DNA of 64,000 nucleotides from Jeotgalibacillus alimentarius (GCF_000829445.1 NZ_JXRQ01000017.1:372001-436000); one strand, 5' to 3'; counted from the stretch's first letter, positions 1-10,296 are shown. A program made the numbers and translations. Notes: a model not told the origin generated them from the sequence alone.

Positions 1-377
1 TTGTAGGGAACGTGGAGTCAAGAGACCTGTTGAACGGCGTATGTGACGTCGTTGTTACCGATGGGTTTACTGGAAACATGGTATTGAAAACGATTGAAGG
101 AACAGCACAGGCACTATTTGGCATGCTAAAAGAAACCTTTACCTCTTCTGTAAAGACAAAACTTGCTGCCGGACTTGTGAAGAACGATCTCAGAAACTTA
201 AAAGGCAAGCTTGATTACACAGAGTACGGCGGCGCAGGACTATTCGGTCTGAACGCACCTGTGATTAAAGCGCACGGTTCGTCTAATGCGAATGCAGTAT
301 ATAATGCGATTAAACAGGCTCATACGATGGCAGAATATGATGTCAGCGGGAAAATTTCCGCATCACTAAATCAGTAA
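1..377 (+). CDS. plsX: Phosphate acyltransferase PlsX, C-terminal part
   Basis: The reading frame enters from the left edge (codons in phase from base 3) and ends at 377, so only about 124 C-terminal residues are present. They show the PlsX-type block [20 protein letters not shown] and the later glycine-rich stretch [17 protein letters not shown]. PlsX converts acyl-ACP and phosphate to acyl-phosphate, the first step of phosphatidic acid synthesis in Firmicutes, at the membrane. It sits directly before fabD, 12 bases upstream, as in the fapR-plsX-fabD-fabG operon of Bacillus; fapR itself would lie outside the window. Confidence 0.95.
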   Translation, partial: VGNVESRDLLNGVCDVVVTDGFTGNMVLKTIEGTAQALFGMLKETFTSSVKTKLAAGLVKNDLRNLKGKLDYTEYGGAGLFGLNAPVIKAHGSSNANAVYNAIKQAHTMAEYDVSGKISASLNQ

Positions 378-392
378 AGAGAGGTTTTTATG

Positions 393-1337
393 ATGGCGAA
401 AATTGCAGTATTATTTCCGGGTCAGGGTGCCCAGGCAGTAGGAATGGGGCATGAAATTGCACAGCATTTTGATGCAGCTGAAGGTATCTTCAGTCAGGCC
501 GCTGATATTTTAGGGGAAGATTTTGTGAAGCTGATGCAGGAGGGACCCCAAGAAGATTTAACAAAAACAGTGAACGCGCAGCCTGCTCTTTTAACAGCAA
601 GTATTGCGATACTTGAAGTGTTAAAAGAAAAAGGCATACATATGGATTACGTGGCAGGCCACAGTCTTGGTGAATATTCGGCGCTTGTAGCTGCTGAATC
701 CTTAACTTTTGAAGATGCACTGAGAACTGTCAGAAAACGCGGTGAACTGATGGAAGAAGCTGTGCCTAACGGTGAAGGTGCCATGGCCGCTGTACTCGGT
801 ATGGATCGTGAAGCATTGAAAGCTGTAACAGATGAAGTGTCTGAACGCGGGGAAGCAGTTCAGCTTGCAAACCTGAACTGCCCTGGTCAGATCGTCATTT
901 CAGGTACTGCTAAAGGAGTGGAGGATGCTTCAGCACTTGCAAAAGAACGCGGTGCAAAAAGATGTCTCCCGTTAAATGTCAGTGGACCGTTTCATTCTTC
1001 TCTTATGAAACCGGCAGCAGAAAAGTTCGAAGCTGAATTGAAAAATATTTCAATATCTGACGCATCAGTTCCTGTCATAGCCAATGTAACAGCAGATGCA
1101 GTATTTGAAGCGGAAAAAATTGAAAAGCTGCTAGTTACTCAACTTTATTCTCCTGTGTTATGGGAAGATACGATTGAAAAACTGATTAACATGGGTGTAG
1201 ATACATTTATCGAGGCAGGTCCGGGGAAGGTTTTATCAGGGTTAGTGAAAAAAGTGAATCGCAGAGCAGCTGTTTACCCTGTATATGACCAGGAAACACT
1301 TGATCAAATGCTTATAAAGCTGGAAGGAGAATCATAA
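393..1337 (+). CDS. fabD: Malonyl-CoA:ACP transacylase FabD
   Basis: FabD loads malonyl from CoA onto acyl carrier protein for type II fatty acid synthesis in the cytoplasm. The N-terminus has the family motif FPGQGAQ, the nucleophile elbow [10 protein letters not shown] carries the catalytic serine (about Ser91), and the partner histidine is in GPFHSSL (about His201). The length, 314 residues, is normal for the family. Two ATG codons are adjacent (390 and 393). I use the second because it gives the usual MAKIA start, but the first is equally placed behind the GAGAGG ribosome binding site. The stop overlaps the fabG start by one base, indicating translational coupling. Confidence 0.96.
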   Translation: MAKIAVLFPGQGAQAVGMGHEIAQHFDAAEGIFSQAADILGEDFVKLMQEGPQEDLTKTVNAQPALLTASIAILEVLKEKGIHMDYVAGHSLGEYSALVAAESLTFEDALRTVRKRGELMEEAVPNGEGAMAAVLGMDREALKAVTDEVSERGEAVQLANLNCPGQIVISGTAKGVEDASALAKERGAKRCLPLNVSGPFHSSLMKPAAEKFEAELKNISISDASVPVIANVTADAVFEAEKIEKLLVTQLYSPVLWEDTIEKLINMGVDTFIEAGPGKVLSGLVKKVNRRAAVYPVYDQETLDQMLIKLEGES

Positions 1338-2080
1338 TGAAACTTGATGGTAAAACAGCAATTGTTACAGGTGCATCACGCGGTATAGGCCGTTCAATCG
1401 CCATTGAACTTGCTAAAAACGGTGCAAACGTAGTTGTAAATTACAGTGGTAACGAGGAAAAAGCGAAAGAGACAGCTCAAGAAGTAGAGTCAGCGGGCTC
1501 GAAAGCGCTGGTATTTAAAGCGGATGTATCGAATGCGGATGATGTTCAGGCGATGCTGAAGGAAACGATCAGTGAATTTGGCAGTATTGATATTCTTGTT
1601 AACAATGCAGGTATCACGAAAGATAACCTTCTGATGCGAATGAAAGAAGACGAATGGGATCAGGTAATGGATATTAACCTGAAGAGCGTTTTCCTTACGA
1701 CAAAAGCAGCAGCACGTCCAATGATGAAACAGCGTAAAGGAAAAATTATTAATGTCTCATCAATTGTTGGTGTTATGGGTAACGCAGGTCAGGCGAATTA
1801 TGTTGCTTCGAAGGCCGGTGTCATCGGATTGACAAAAACTTCTGCAAAAGAGTTGGCTGCAAGGGGTATTAATGTGAATGCAGTTGCACCTGGCTTTATT
1901 GAAACAGATATGACCGGCGAACTCGCACCGGATATCCAGGAAGCAATGAAACAGATGATTCCGCTTGACCGGTTCGGTAAACCTGAAGATATTGCAAAAG
2001 CAGTCGTTTTTCTGGCTTCTGATGATGCTGATTATATTACAGGTCAGACAATTCATATTGATGGTGGTATGGTGATGTAA
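1337..2080 (+). CDS. fabG: 3-oxoacyl-ACP reductase FabG
   Basis: FabG is an NADPH-dependent short-chain dehydrogenase that reduces 3-oxoacyl-ACP to 3-hydroxyacyl-ACP. The Rossmann glycine motif TGASRGIG lies at residues 11-18, NNAG at about 89-92, and the catalytic triad is visible as Ser142, Tyr155 and Lys159 (NVSSIVG and YVASKAG). The protein is 247 residues, the standard length. The start overlaps the fabD stop by one base and the genes share an operon. Downstream, a weak bulged hairpin around 2083-2101 precedes the acpP promoter. Confidence 0.97.
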   Translation: MKLDGKTAIVTGASRGIGRSIAIELAKNGANVVVNYSGNEEKAKETAQEVESAGSKALVFKADVSNADDVQAMLKETISEFGSIDILVNNAGITKDNLLMRMKEDEWDQVMDINLKSVFLTTKAAARPMMKQRKGKIINVSSIVGVMGNAGQANYVASKAGVIGLTKTSAKELAARGINVNAVAPGFIETDMTGELAPDIQEAMKQMIPLDRFGKPEDIAKAVVFLASDDADYITGQTIHIDGGMVM

Positions 2081-2088
2081 AAAGCCTG

Positions 2089-2117
2089 TTTTAATCAGGG
2101 CTGTTTTACACTATAAT
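2089..2117 (+). promoter_or_regulatory. Putative sigma-A promoter for acpP
   Basis: A perfect TATAAT (2112-2117) stands 22 bases before the acpP start. The -35 at 17 bases distance (TTTTAA, 2089-2094) is weak. A separate promoter would fit the much higher demand for acyl carrier protein than for FabD or FabG. Confidence 0.5.
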
Positions 2118-2139
2118 ACTTGAAGGGAGGTGAACGAAC

Positions 2140-2373
2140 ATGGCAGAAGTATTAGACCGCGTAACAAAAATCATCGTTGACCGTTTAGGTGTTGATGAAT
2201 CTGAAGTTAAGCTTGAAGCTTCTTTCAAGGAAGACCTTGGTGCTGATTCTCTTGATGTAGTAGAATTAGTAATGGAGCTTGAAGATGAATTTGATATGGA
2301 AATTTCTGATGAAGATGCAGAAAAGATTGGTACCGTTGGAGATGCAGTGAGTTACATAGAAAGCAAAATGTAA
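2140..2373 (+). CDS. acpP: Acyl carrier protein
   Basis: This 77-residue acidic protein carries the growing acyl chain on a 4'-phosphopantetheine group. The attachment serine is Ser37 in [10 protein letters not shown], the invariant DSL motif. The strong ribosome binding site GGGAGGTGAA precedes the ATG, and an almost consensus -10 box lies upstream, consistent with high expression. A perfect 11-bp terminator hairpin follows, so this gene closes the fatty acid operon. Confidence 0.97.
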   Translation: MAEVLDRVTKIIVDRLGVDESEVKLEASFKEDLGADSLDVVELVMELEDEFDMEISDEDAEKIGTVGDAVSYIESKM

Positions 2374-2398
2374 TCAGCCAGGACGAACCATTCTGCGC

Positions 2399-2430
2399 GC
2401 TTGGCATGATTTTTCATGCCAAGCTTTTGT
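2399..2430 (+). terminator. Rho-independent terminator after acpP
   Basis: A perfect 11-bp stem (GCTTGGCATGA at 2399-2409 and its complement at 2414-2424) with a TTTT loop is followed by TTTTG. It ends the plsX-fabD-fabG-acpP operon before rnc. Confidence 0.85.
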
Positions 2431-2500
2431 ATTTTAGACCTAATTAAAAAGCAGTTAATCATGAATTGAAAAGAATAAAGAATGGCAAGGTGAAGTCGGA

Positions 2501-3247
2501 GTGGGTAAATATAAACGAGAGCAATATTCAAAACAGTTAGAACAGAAATTTAATGAATTTCAAAAGAAACATGGCATTCAGTTCAATAATCATAAATTAA
2601 TGATGACAGCATTTACTCATTCGTCTTATGTAAATGAGCACCGGAAAAAACCTTATGAAGATAATGAAAGGCTTGAATTTCTGGGAGATGCGGTTCTTGA
2701 ACTGTCAGTATCGCATTATTTATTCGAAAAGTATCCTTCAATGAGTGAAGGAGAAATGACAAAACTGCGAGCAGCCATCGTATGCGAACCTTCATTGGTC
2801 ATTTTTGCAAATGAAATGGAATTTGGTAATTTAATTCTGCTGGGTAAGGGAGAAGAACAAACCGGGGGCCGGATGCGCCCTGCGTTATTAGCTGACGTGT
2901 TTGAAGCCTTTATCGGCGCGCTGTATCTTGATCAGGGTATGGAGCCGGTCAGACAGATCCTTGATAAAGTTGTTTTCCCGAAAGTAGATACCGGTGCTTT
3001 TTCGCATGTGATGGATTATAAGAGCCAGCTTCAGGAGTTTATTCAGCGTAACCATTCGGGTACGCTTCATTATGAAATTCTGAAAGAAAAAGGCCCGGCT
3101 CATAACCGGGAGTTTGTATCGAGAGTATTGCTTGGGGATGAAGACCTCGGATCAGGGACAGGCCGTTCCAAGAAAGAGGCGGAGCAGCACGCTGCCCAGC
3201 AGGCACTGCTCTACTTAAAAAAGTCAGGAAGCCGGGAGAATAAATAA
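2501..3247 (+). CDS. rnc: Ribonuclease III
   Basis: RNase III cleaves double-stranded RNA, including rRNA precursors. The catalytic signature [14 protein letters not shown] lies at about residues 56-69, a second acidic cluster at [15 protein letters not shown], and a dsRNA-binding domain fills roughly the last 75 residues. At 248 residues it matches B. subtilis Rnc. The start is a GTG preceded by the weak site AAGTCGGA; no better ATG lies nearby. The stop overlaps the smc ATG by one base, as in the rnc-smc-ftsY operon of Bacillus. Confidence 0.96.
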   Translation: MGKYKREQYSKQLEQKFNEFQKKHGIQFNNHKLMMTAFTHSSYVNEHRKKPYEDNERLEFLGDAVLELSVSHYLFEKYPSMSEGEMTKLRAAIVCEPSLVIFANEMEFGNLILLGKGEEQTGGRMRPALLADVFEAFIGALYLDQGMEPVRQILDKVVFPKVDTGAFSHVMDYKSQLQEFIQRNHSGTLHYEILKEKGPAHNREFVSRVLLGDEDLGSGTGRSKKEAEQHAAQQALLYLKKSGSRENK

Positions 3248-6200
3248 TGTATGTGAAACAGCTTGAAATACTCGGCTTTAAATCATTCGCCGAGAAAGTT
3301 CAAATTGATTTTGTGCCGGGCGTGACAGCAGTTGTCGGTCCAAACGGCAGCGGTAAAAGCAATATTACAGAAGCGATCAGATGGGTGCTTGGAGAGCAAT
3401 CTGCAAAATCACTCCGTGGCGGTAAGATGGAAGATGTTATCTTCTCGGGAAGTGACTCCCGTAAAAAGTTGAATGTAGCAGAAGTATCACTTGTGCTTGA
3501 TAATACGGATGGTGCACTGCCGCTTGATTACGCTGAGATCAGTGTGACGAGACGGGTTTACCGCTCAGGGGACAGTGAATACCTGTTAAATGGTGTCTCA
3601 TGCAGACTGAAAGATATTACGGAGCTCTTTATTGACTCAGGTCTCGGAAAAGAAGCTTTCTCTATTATCGGTCAGGGAAGAGTGGATCAGATTCTTAACA
3701 GTAAACCTGAAGACAGAAGACTGATCTTAGAAGAAGCGGCAGGCGTTTTAAAATATAAAAACCGCAGAAAGAAAGCGGATCAGAGACTTGGTGAAACGCA
3801 GGATAACTTATTTCGCGTACAGGATATCCTTCATGAACTTGAGTCCCAGGTAGAGCCGCTGAAACAGCAGGCTTCTTTAGCGCGGGAATATCTCGCATAT
3901 AAAGAGGATCTCAAAAAAATAGAATCCGGACTTCTCGCTTATGAAGCAGAAGAGATGACAGCTGAATGGGAAGCGGGAAATGCGGAACTTGAAAGAATTC
4001 ACAATCACGAACAGAAATTGAAAATAAAGCTGGCGCAGGATGATGAAGCTTTAAATATAAAACAGCAGGAACGTTCTGTCTGTGATAAGGAGACTGAACA
4101 TCTTCAATCTGCACTTTTAACCGTCACGAAAGAAGCAGAACAACTTGAAGGACGCCGTCAAGTTCTGATTGAACGTCAGAAGAATGCTGATCAGAATGAA
4201 GACCAGCTGAAACAAAAAACAAAAGACCTTGATAATCAGCTGAAGCAGCTGAAAGAAAAAATGGACAATAAAGAGCAGGCTGCAGATGCGTATAAAGAAG
4301 ATATCCGTGATATCAAACGTCAGCTTGCAGATACAGACCGTCTGCTCAGCACGACAGCTGATGAAATTGAACAGCAGCTTGAAAAAGCAAAAAATGATTA
4401 TTTTGAAACGTTAAACAGCAAAACAACTGCTCAGAATGAATTGAATTATCTGAACCAGCAGCGTGATCAGGAACTGAAGAGGACTGAAAAACTGACTGGT
4501 GCAAATGTCAGATATATTGAAGAACGGGAAAAATGGAATCACAAACATCAGGAAATGATGACTGAATCAGACAGTATTACAGCCGATCTGCAAACAGCTG
4601 CTACGCAATATAAAGAGGCACTTCATAAAAGAGATACAGTCAGAAGTGAACTGTCAGACCTTGAAAAAAATCTTTATAAAGCTTATCAGTTTGTCAGCGA
4701 TTCAAAATCCAGAAAATCAATGCTTGAATCAATGGAAGAAGAGTTTTCGGGATTTTATCAGGGTGTTAAAGAAGTACTGAAAAACCGGGGTACTGTATTA
4801 AATGGTATTGAAGGCGCCGTTGCTGAACTGATAGATGTTAATAAAGAGTATGAAACCGCCGTGGAAACAGCACTTGGCGCATCGATGCAGAGCGTTGTGA
4901 CTAAATCGGAAGCAGACGCAAGGCAGGCCATCCAGTACCTGAAGCAAAGCCGTGCAGGCCGGGCGACATTTCTTCCGATGTCAGTTATTAAGGCGAGAAC
5001 ACTGCCGCAAACATTGATAGAACGTGCGAAAGAACATGAAGACTTTATCAGTCCGGCTTCGGAACTGACTGGATTTGACGAGAAATACCGTCACGTCATT
5101 GAGAATCTGCTCGGTCACGTATTAATTGTAAAGACATTAAAAGGCGCAAATGAGCTTGCAAAAATGCTTCAATACAGATACCGGCTCGTCACGCTCGATG
5201 GAGATGTGGTGAATCCGGGCGGTTCGATGAGCGGGGGATCACAGGCTAAGAAAACGTCTACGATTTTCTCAAGAAAAAATGAACTTGATCAGCTGAGCGA
5301 GCAGATTCCGCGCTATGAGGAGACGGCTATTCAGCTTGAGCAAAAAGTACAGAGCCTGAAAAATCAGGCGGCTGAAGCAGAACAGGTAATGGAAAAGGAG
5401 CGTTTGAATGGTGAACAGCTTCGGGTGAAGGAAGCTGAATTAAAGGCGGATCTCCGGGAAGTTGAAACAGCGATCAGACAAGCTGATGAGCAGCTGAAGC
5501 TTTATGACCTTGAAATGGCTGAACTGAAAACTGTCGAAGGCTCCTATGAACAAAAAGCAGCAGATTTAAAGAGACAGACAGCTGTGGCTGAAAAGCTGAT
5601 TGCGGCACTGGATCTTAAAATAAAAGAGCTGACCGGACAGCGTGAGACTGAGCAAACGTCAAGAGCTGACAGGCTTGAAGCGAGGTCTGCTCTTCAGGCT
5701 AAGCTTGCAGTTGCTGAAGAAAAGTTCTCTCAAGTGAAAAGGGAATTGAAGGAACTTGTTCAGCTGAACGCTGAAACGAAAGAAAAGTTTGAACTGGCGC
5801 TTGAAGATCTGAAATGGCTGACCGATGAGATGTCATCAGGTGAAGGTCTTGCAGACCTGCTTGAGAGCCAGATTCAACAGAAGCAGGACGAGAGCTTAAC
5901 GCTGTCGAAAAAATTGCAGGAAACGAAAAATAAGCGGGAAGCACTTGAAAGAGAGCTGAATGAATTAACGTCTTCCTACAAAGAATCCAGCAGAATTCAT
6001 CAGGGACTGCTTGAAGAAATAAATGATCTGAAGCTGAGAACAGGCAGACTGTCATCAGAAATTGATTTCAGACTCAATAGACTAAGTGAAGAGTATGAAT
6101 TATCATTCCATGCAGCCAAAGAACAGTTTCCACTTGAACTTGCCCCGGATGAAGCAAGATCAAAAGTGAAGCTGATCAAGCTCTCAATTAGTGAGCTTGG

Positions 6201-6807
6201 GCCTGTTAATATTGGTGCGATAGAAGAATATGACCGCGTATCAGAACGCTATGAGTTTCTTCTTGATCAGCAAAACGACCTGCTTGAGGCCAAAGACAAT
6301 CTGATGGCAGTCATCGAAGAAATGGACGGTGAAATGTCGAGAAGGTTCAGTGAAACATTTGAACAGGTGAAAAGTCATTTTTCAACGGTATTTAAAAAAC
6401 TGTTTGGAGGCGGTTATGCTGAATTAAAGCTGACAGACCCTGCAGATATGCTTTTAACAGGGATTGATATTGTCGCGCAGCCTCCCGGTAAGAAACTGCA
6501 GAACTTAAGTCTGCTCTCGGGCGGGGAGCGCGCACTGACAGCAATCGCACTGCTTTTTTCCATTCTTCATGTACGTCCTGTGCCGTTTTGTATTCTTGAT
6601 GAAGTCGAAGCGGCTCTTGATGAAGCGAATGTACAGCGGTTCAGTGATTATCTGAACCAATTCAGTGAACAGTCACAGTTTATCGTGATTACACACCGGA
6701 AAGGAACAATGGAAGGTGCAGACGTTCTATATGGTGTTACGATGCAGGAATCAGGTGTATCCAAGCTTGTTTCTGTTAAGCTTGAAGAACAGACAAATAT
6801 GAATTAA
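3247..6807 (+). CDS. smc: Chromosome partition protein SMC
   Basis: SMC is the condensin-like ATPase that, with ScpA and ScpB, organises and segregates the chromosome. The N-terminal head has the Walker A motif GPNGSGKS (about 31-38). Long coiled coils flank a hinge at about residues 500-670, with the glycine-rich NPGGSMSGGS near its end. The C-terminal head has the ABC signature LLSGGERALTA and Walker B FCILDEVEAALDEANV. Length 1186 residues is as in B. subtilis. It is translationally coupled to rnc upstream and lies 13 bases before ftsY. Confidence 0.98.
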   Translation: MYVKQLEILGFKSFAEKVQIDFVPGVTAVVGPNGSGKSNITEAIRWVLGEQSAKSLRGGKMEDVIFSGSDSRKKLNVAEVSLVLDNTDGALPLDYAEISVTRRVYRSGDSEYLLNGVSCRLKDITELFIDSGLGKEAFSIIGQGRVDQILNSKPEDRRLILEEAAGVLKYKNRRKKADQRLGETQDNLFRVQDILHELESQVEPLKQQASLAREYLAYKEDLKKIESGLLAYEAEEMTAEWEAGNAELERIHNHEQKLKIKLAQDDEALNIKQQERSVCDKETEHLQSALLTVTKEAEQLEGRRQVLIERQKNADQNEDQLKQKTKDLDNQLKQLKEKMDNKEQAADAYKEDIRDIKRQLADTDRLLSTTADEIEQQLEKAKNDYFETLNSKTTAQNELNYLNQQRDQELKRTEKLTGANVRYIEEREKWNHKHQEMMTESDSITADLQTAATQYKEALHKRDTVRSELSDLEKNLYKAYQFVSDSKSRKSMLESMEEEFSGFYQGVKEVLKNRGTVLNGIEGAVAELIDVNKEYETAVETALGASMQSVVTKSEADARQAIQYLKQSRAGRATFLPMSVIKARTLPQTLIERAKEHEDFISPASELTGFDEKYRHVIENLLGHVLIVKTLKGANELAKMLQYRYRLVTLDGDVVNPGGSMSGGSQAKKTSTIFSRKNELDQLSEQIPRYEETAIQLEQKVQSLKNQAAEAEQVMEKERLNGEQLRVKEAELKADLREVETAIRQADEQLKLYDLEMAELKTVEGSYEQKAADLKRQTAVAEKLIAALDLKIKELTGQRETEQTSRADRLEARSALQAKLAVAEEKFSQVKRELKELVQLNAETKEKFELALEDLKWLTDEMSSGEGLADLLESQIQQKQDESLTLSKKLQETKNKREALERELNELTSSYKESSRIHQGLLEEINDLKLRTGRLSSEIDFRLNRLSEEYELSFHAAKEQFPLELAPDEARSKVKLIKLSISELGPVNIGAIEEYDRVSERYEFLLDQQNDLLEAKDNLMAVIEEMDGEMSRRFSETFEQVKSHFSTVFKKLFGGGYAELKLTDPADMLLTGIDIVAQPPGKKLQNLSLLSGGERALTAIALLFSILHVRPVPFCILDEVEAALDEANVQRFSDYLNQFSEQSQFIVITHRKGTMEGADVLYGVTMQESGVSKLVSVKLEEQTNMN

Positions 6808-6820
6808 AGGGGACACGGGC

Positions 6821-7822
6821 ATGAGTTTTTTTAAGAAGCTGAAAGAAAAATTTACAACTCAGGATACGGCAACTGATAAATATAAAGATGGGCTGTCAAA
6901 GACGAGAAACAGCTTTACGTCACGATTAAACGATCTGGTAGCTAACTACAGAACTGTAGATGAAGATTTCTTCGAAGAACTTGAAGAAATCATGATTCAG
7001 GCAGACGTCGGCTTTGATACAGTGATGGAGCTTGTTGAAGAGCTGAAAATGGAAGTGAAAAGACAGAACATTAAAGATACAGAAGGCATTCGCAGCGTGA
7101 TTTCTCAAAAGCTGGTTGACATCTATTATGACGGGGAAGAGCCTGATGAATTGTTGAATATGCAGGAGGATGATTTGACCGTCATTCTTTTTGTAGGTGT
7201 CAATGGTGTAGGGAAGACGACAACAATCGGAAAGCTTGCACATCAGTTCAAGGAAGATGGCAAAAAGGTTGTCTTAGCAGCAGGGGACACGTTCCGGGCC
7301 GGAGCCATTGAGCAGCTTGAAGTATGGGGGGACCGTGTAGGTGTGGATACGATCAAACACAGCGAAGGGTCTGATCCCGCTGCTGTGATGTATGACGCTG
7401 TTCAGTCTGCGCGGGCGAAAAAAGCAGATGTACTGATTTGTGATACAGCAGGCAGACTGCAAAATAAAGTAAACTTGATGAAAGAGCTTGAGAAAGTAAA
7501 GCGTGTCATTGAAAGGGAAATCCCGGGCGCGCCGCATGAAGTGCTGCTTGCACTTGATGCAACAACTGGACAGAACGCAATGACACAGGCGAAAATATTT
7601 AAAGAGGCAACCAATGTATCCGGTATCGTACTGACAAAGCTTGACGGAACAGCTAAAGGCGGAATTGTACTGGCGATTAAAAAAGAGCTTGGGATTCCGG
7701 TTAAATTTGTCGGGCTTGGTGAAAAAATGGATGATTTGCAGCCGTTTAATGCTGAAAAATATGTGTACGGCCTGTTTTCAGATCTGGTTGATAAAGAAGA
7801 ATTGATTGAAGAAGAAGAGTAA
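6821..7822 (+). CDS. ftsY: Signal recognition particle receptor FtsY
   Basis: FtsY is the membrane-associated SRP GTPase that receives ribosome-nascent chain complexes from Ffh. The short N-terminal A region and helical N domain are followed by the G domain with P-loop [10 protein letters not shown] (about 126-135), the insertion motif [12 protein letters not shown]3 DTAGRLQN, and G4 [10 protein letters not shown]. The length of 333 residues is typical of Firmicutes, which lack the long acidic extension of E. coli FtsY. GGGGACACGGGC precedes the ATG. Confidence 0.97.
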   Translation: MSFFKKLKEKFTTQDTATDKYKDGLSKTRNSFTSRLNDLVANYRTVDEDFFEELEEIMIQADVGFDTVMELVEELKMEVKRQNIKDTEGIRSVISQKLVDIYYDGEEPDELLNMQEDDLTVILFVGVNGVGKTTTIGKLAHQFKEDGKKVVLAAGDTFRAGAIEQLEVWGDRVGVDTIKHSEGSDPAAVMYDAVQSARAKKADVLICDTAGRLQNKVNLMKELEKVKRVIEREIPGAPHEVLLALDATTGQNAMTQAKIFKEATNVSGIVLTKLDGTAKGGIVLAIKKELGIPVKFVGLGEKMDDLQPFNAEKYVYGLFSDLVDKEELIEEEE

Positions 7823-7833
7823 AGGTTTACGGG

Positions 7834-7862
7834 TTGACACAGAGGCCTGTAATCTGTATGAT
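7834..7862 (+). promoter_or_regulatory. Sigma-A promoter for ylxM-ffh
   Basis: A consensus -35 TTGACA (7834-7839) is separated by exactly 17 bases from TATGAT (7857-7862), about 40 bases before ylxM. It allows ylxM and ffh to be made independently of rnc-smc-ftsY. Confidence 0.8.
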
Positions 7863-7904
7863 TTTTAGTGTAAAGGCTTTTCACTTAACAAAGGGGGATA
7901 TGTG

Positions 7905-8225
7905 ATGCTCGAAAAGACAACAAGAGTAAACTTTCTCTATGATTTTTATCAAATGTTGTTAACGCCTAAACAGCGGAGCTACATGTCTCTATATTATCTT
8001 GATGATTACTCACTCGGCGAAATAGCGGAAGAGTATGATGTCAGCCGTCAGGCGGTTTATGACAATATCAGAAGAACAGAAGCTATGCTTGAGGAGTATG
8101 AGTCTAAATTATTGTTATTTCAAAAGTTCCAGGAGCGCACAAAAGTGATCGAACAGTTGAAGGCTGCTGCAAATGAGCAGGCAGAGCTTCTCTCAATCAT
8201 TGACACGCTTGAGGAATTGGAATAG
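7905..8225 (+). CDS. ylxM: Helix-turn-helix protein YlxM, putative SRP-associated regulator
   Basis: A small protein of the YlxM/p13 family (UPF0122) that is coupled to ffh across Firmicutes. Residues about 20-65 form a sigma-70 region 4-like helix-turn-helix ([20 protein letters not shown], then a recognition helix around [13 protein letters not shown]). The rest is a charged helix. A GTG at 7902 is in frame directly before the ATG at 7905; the site AAGGGGG serves either. YlxM homologues have been reported to affect SRP GTPase activity in streptococci. The role here is inferred from the family and from being 14 bases upstream of ffh. Confidence 0.9.
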   Translation: MLEKTTRVNFLYDFYQMLLTPKQRSYMSLYYLDDYSLGEIAEEYDVSRQAVYDNIRRTEAMLEEYESKLLLFQKFQERTKVIEQLKAAANEQAELLSIIDTLEELE

Positions 8226-8239
8226 GAGGCTTTCCATTT

Positions 8240-9589
8240 ATGGCATTTGAAGGATTAGCCGATCGTCTGCAGGGTTCCATCCAAAAGATCCGCGGGAAAG
8301 GCAAAGTGAGCGAAGCAGATGTAAAAGAAATGATGCGTGAAGTCCGTCTCGCTCTTTTAGAAGCCGATGTTAACTTTAAAGTTGTCAAAAACTTCGTTAA
8401 ACAGGTGAGCGAGCGTGCAGTAGGGCAGGAAGTCATGAAAAGTCTTACGCCCGGACAGCAGGTCATCAAAGTAGTAAAAGAAGAACTCACAGAACTCATG
8501 GGCGGGGAGCAGAGCCAGATTGCTGTAGCTAAAAAACCGCCTACTGTGATTATGATGGTCGGGCTGCAGGGTGCAGGTAAAACCACTACTTCCGGTAAGC
8601 TTGCCAGTCTTCTGCGTAAAAAGCATAACCGGAAGCCGCTTTTAGTTGCTGCTGATATTTACCGTCCTGCTGCGATCAAGCAGCTTGAGACGATTGGAAA
8701 ACAGCTCAGTCTGCCTGTTTTTTCGATGGGAGACCAGGTCAGTCCGGTTGAAATCGCTAAAGCAGGGATTGAAAAAGCAAAGGAAGAACACCATGATTAT
8801 GTGCTGATTGATACAGCAGGTCGTCTGCACGTAGATGAGACGCTGATGGATGAATTAAAACAGATCAAGGAGCTTTCTGACCCAGATGAAATTTTCCTTG
8901 TTGTAGATTCCATGACAGGTCAGGATGCTGTCACAGTCGCACAAAACTTCGATGACGCGCTCGGCGTAACAGGCGTAGTGCTCACGAAGCTTGACGGTGA
9001 CACACGAGGCGGTGCCGCACTGTCTATTCGCTCAGTAACCGGTAAACCGATTAAATTTGCCGGGATGGGTGAAAAAATGGATGCGCTCGAACCGTTCCAC
9101 CCTGAAAGAATGGCATCAAGAATTCTCGGGATGGGTGATATGCTATCCCTGATCGAAAAAGCACAGACGAATGTGGATGAGGATAAGGCGAAAGAGATGG
9201 AGAAAAAACTCCGCACCGCTTCATTCACTCTCGATGATTTTCTTGATCAGCTTGGACAGGTAAAGCAAATGGGCCCTCTTGATGAACTGCTGAAGATGAT
9301 TCCGGGTGCAAACAAGATGAAAGGGCTTGATAACATCGATGTTGATGGTAAACAGCTCGGTCATGTTGAAGCAATTATCCAGTCGATGACGGCTCAGGAA
9401 AAAGAACAGCCCGAAATTATTAATGCCAGCAGAAGAAAGAGAATCGCCCGGGGCAGCGGAAGACCGATCCAGGAGATCAACCGTCTGCTTAAGCAGTTTG
9501 AAGAAATGAAAAAAATGATGAAGCAGATGACAAACGCGCAGGCAAAAGGCAAAAAACGCGGTGGATTCAACTTCCCATTCATGCAGTAA
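8240..9589 (+). CDS. ffh: Signal recognition particle protein Ffh
   Basis: Ffh binds signal peptides and the SRP RNA and delivers ribosomes to FtsY. The helical N domain (1-90) leads to the G domain with P-loop GLQGAGKTTT (about 105-114), DIYRPAAIKQL, G3 DTAGRLHVDE, and TKLDGDTRGG. The C-terminal M domain is rich in methionine (KQMGPLDELLKMIPGANKM and the final Met- and Lys-rich helix) and contains the RNA-binding SRRKRIARGSG. The length of 449 residues is typical. AGGAGGC precedes the ATG and ylxM lies directly upstream. Confidence 0.98.
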   Translation: MAFEGLADRLQGSIQKIRGKGKVSEADVKEMMREVRLALLEADVNFKVVKNFVKQVSERAVGQEVMKSLTPGQQVIKVVKEELTELMGGEQSQIAVAKKPPTVIMMVGLQGAGKTTTSGKLASLLRKKHNRKPLLVAADIYRPAAIKQLETIGKQLSLPVFSMGDQVSPVEIAKAGIEKAKEEHHDYVLIDTAGRLHVDETLMDELKQIKELSDPDEIFLVVDSMTGQDAVTVAQNFDDALGVTGVVLTKLDGDTRGGAALSIRSVTGKPIKFAGMGEKMDALEPFHPERMASRILGMGDMLSLIEKAQTNVDEDKAKEMEKKLRTASFTLDDFLDQLGQVKQMGPLDELLKMIPGANKMKGLDNIDVDGKQLGHVEAIIQSMTAQEKEQPEIINASRRKRIARGSGRPIQEINRLLKQFEEMKKMMKQMTNAQAKGKKRGGFNFPFMQ

Positions 9590-9632
9590 CAGCGTTTTAA
9601 CAGAAAAATTTTAGTGTGTTAAGAAAAAAGAC

Positions 9633-9661
9633 TTTACAAAGGGAGAAACCCTTGATATTAT
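9633..9661 (+). promoter_or_regulatory. Sigma-A promoter for rpsP
   Basis: TTTACA (9633-9638), a 17-base spacer and TATTAT (9656-9661) form a good vegetative promoter 37 bases before the rpsP ATG. No hairpin terminator is evident between ffh and this promoter, so read-through from ffh is also likely. Confidence 0.75.
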
Positions 9662-9697
9662 ACTATCTTGTGTGAAACTATTCGGAGGTGCAATAAC

Positions 9698-9970
9698 ATG
9701 GCAGTAAAAATTCGTTTAAAGCGTATGGGAGCTAAAAAGTCTCCTTTCTATCGTATTGTAGTAGCAGATTCTCGTTCACCACGTGATGGACGTTTCATTG
9801 AAACAGTAGGAACTTACAACCCGGTTGCAAACCCTGCAGTTGTAGAAATCAATGAAGAAGCGATCCTTAAGTGGATGGGTAATGGCGCTAAGCCGTCTGA
9901 CACAGTACGTAACCTTCTTTCTAACGAAGGCATTATGGAGAAATTCCATAACTCAAAGAGCGGTAAGTAA
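9698..9970 (+). CDS. rpsP: 30S ribosomal protein S16
   Basis: S16 is a small basic protein of the 30S body. The sequence begins [20 protein letters not shown], diagnostic for the family, and continues with [15 protein letters not shown]. The length of 90 residues matches B. subtilis. An in-frame start exists 10 codons upstream, but the site GGAGGTG at 9684-9690 lies 7 bases before the ATG at 9698 and fixes the start there. It heads the rpsP-khpA unit. Confidence 0.97.
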   Translation: MAVKIRLKRMGAKKSPFYRIVVADSRSPRDGRFIETVGTYNPVANPAVVEINEEAILKWMGNGAKPSDTVRNLLSNEGIMEKFHNSKSGK

Positions 9971-9975
9971 GAGAC

Positions 9976-10209
9976 GTGAAAGAGCTTATCGAAACGATTG
10001 TCAAGCCACTCGTTGATCACCCGGAGGCTGTAAGAATTGATGTGCAGGAAACTGACAGAACAATTTCTTATAAGCTTTCAGTCCATCAGGACGATATGGG
10101 TAAAGTCATTGGCAAGCAAGGCAGAGTTGCGAAAGCTATACGTACTGTTTCTTTAGCCGGCGAGAGCGGGTCAAAGAAAAAGACCGTGATTGAAATAGTT
10201 GATAAGTAA
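9976..10209 (+). CDS. khpA: KH-domain RNA-binding protein KhpA (YlqC)
   Basis: A 77-residue single KH domain protein. The GxxG loop is in GKVIGKQGRVAKAIRTV, the RNA-contacting element of type II KH domains. KhpA pairs with KhpB (Jag/EloR) in Gram-positive bacteria and has been linked to cell division and elongation and to sRNA binding. The start is a GTG, 5 bases after the rpsP stop, so translation is probably coupled to rpsP. A clear terminator follows. Confidence 0.93.
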   Translation: MKELIETIVKPLVDHPEAVRIDVQETDRTISYKLSVHQDDMGKVIGKQGRVAKAIRTVSLAGESGSKKKTVIEIVDK

Positions 10210-10236
10210 AAAGGGAGGCCTATGTCCTCCCTTTTG
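10209..10236 (+). terminator. Rho-independent terminator after khpA
   Basis: The stem AAAAGGGAGG (10209-10218) pairs perfectly with CCTCCCTTTT (10226-10235) around a 7-base loop, with the T-run inside the 3' arm. Confidence 0.85.
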
Positions 10237-10296
10237 CTGTATCATAAACTGATTCATTTTTTCGGCTATGTTAAAGCCCAATATTGTTTTAGCACA

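Noticed and set aside
7402-7884. Minus-strand open frame (160 codons) opposite ftsY and the ylxM promoter
   Set aside because: Ser-rich shadow of ftsY and it would cross a consensus sigma-A promoter on the other strand.
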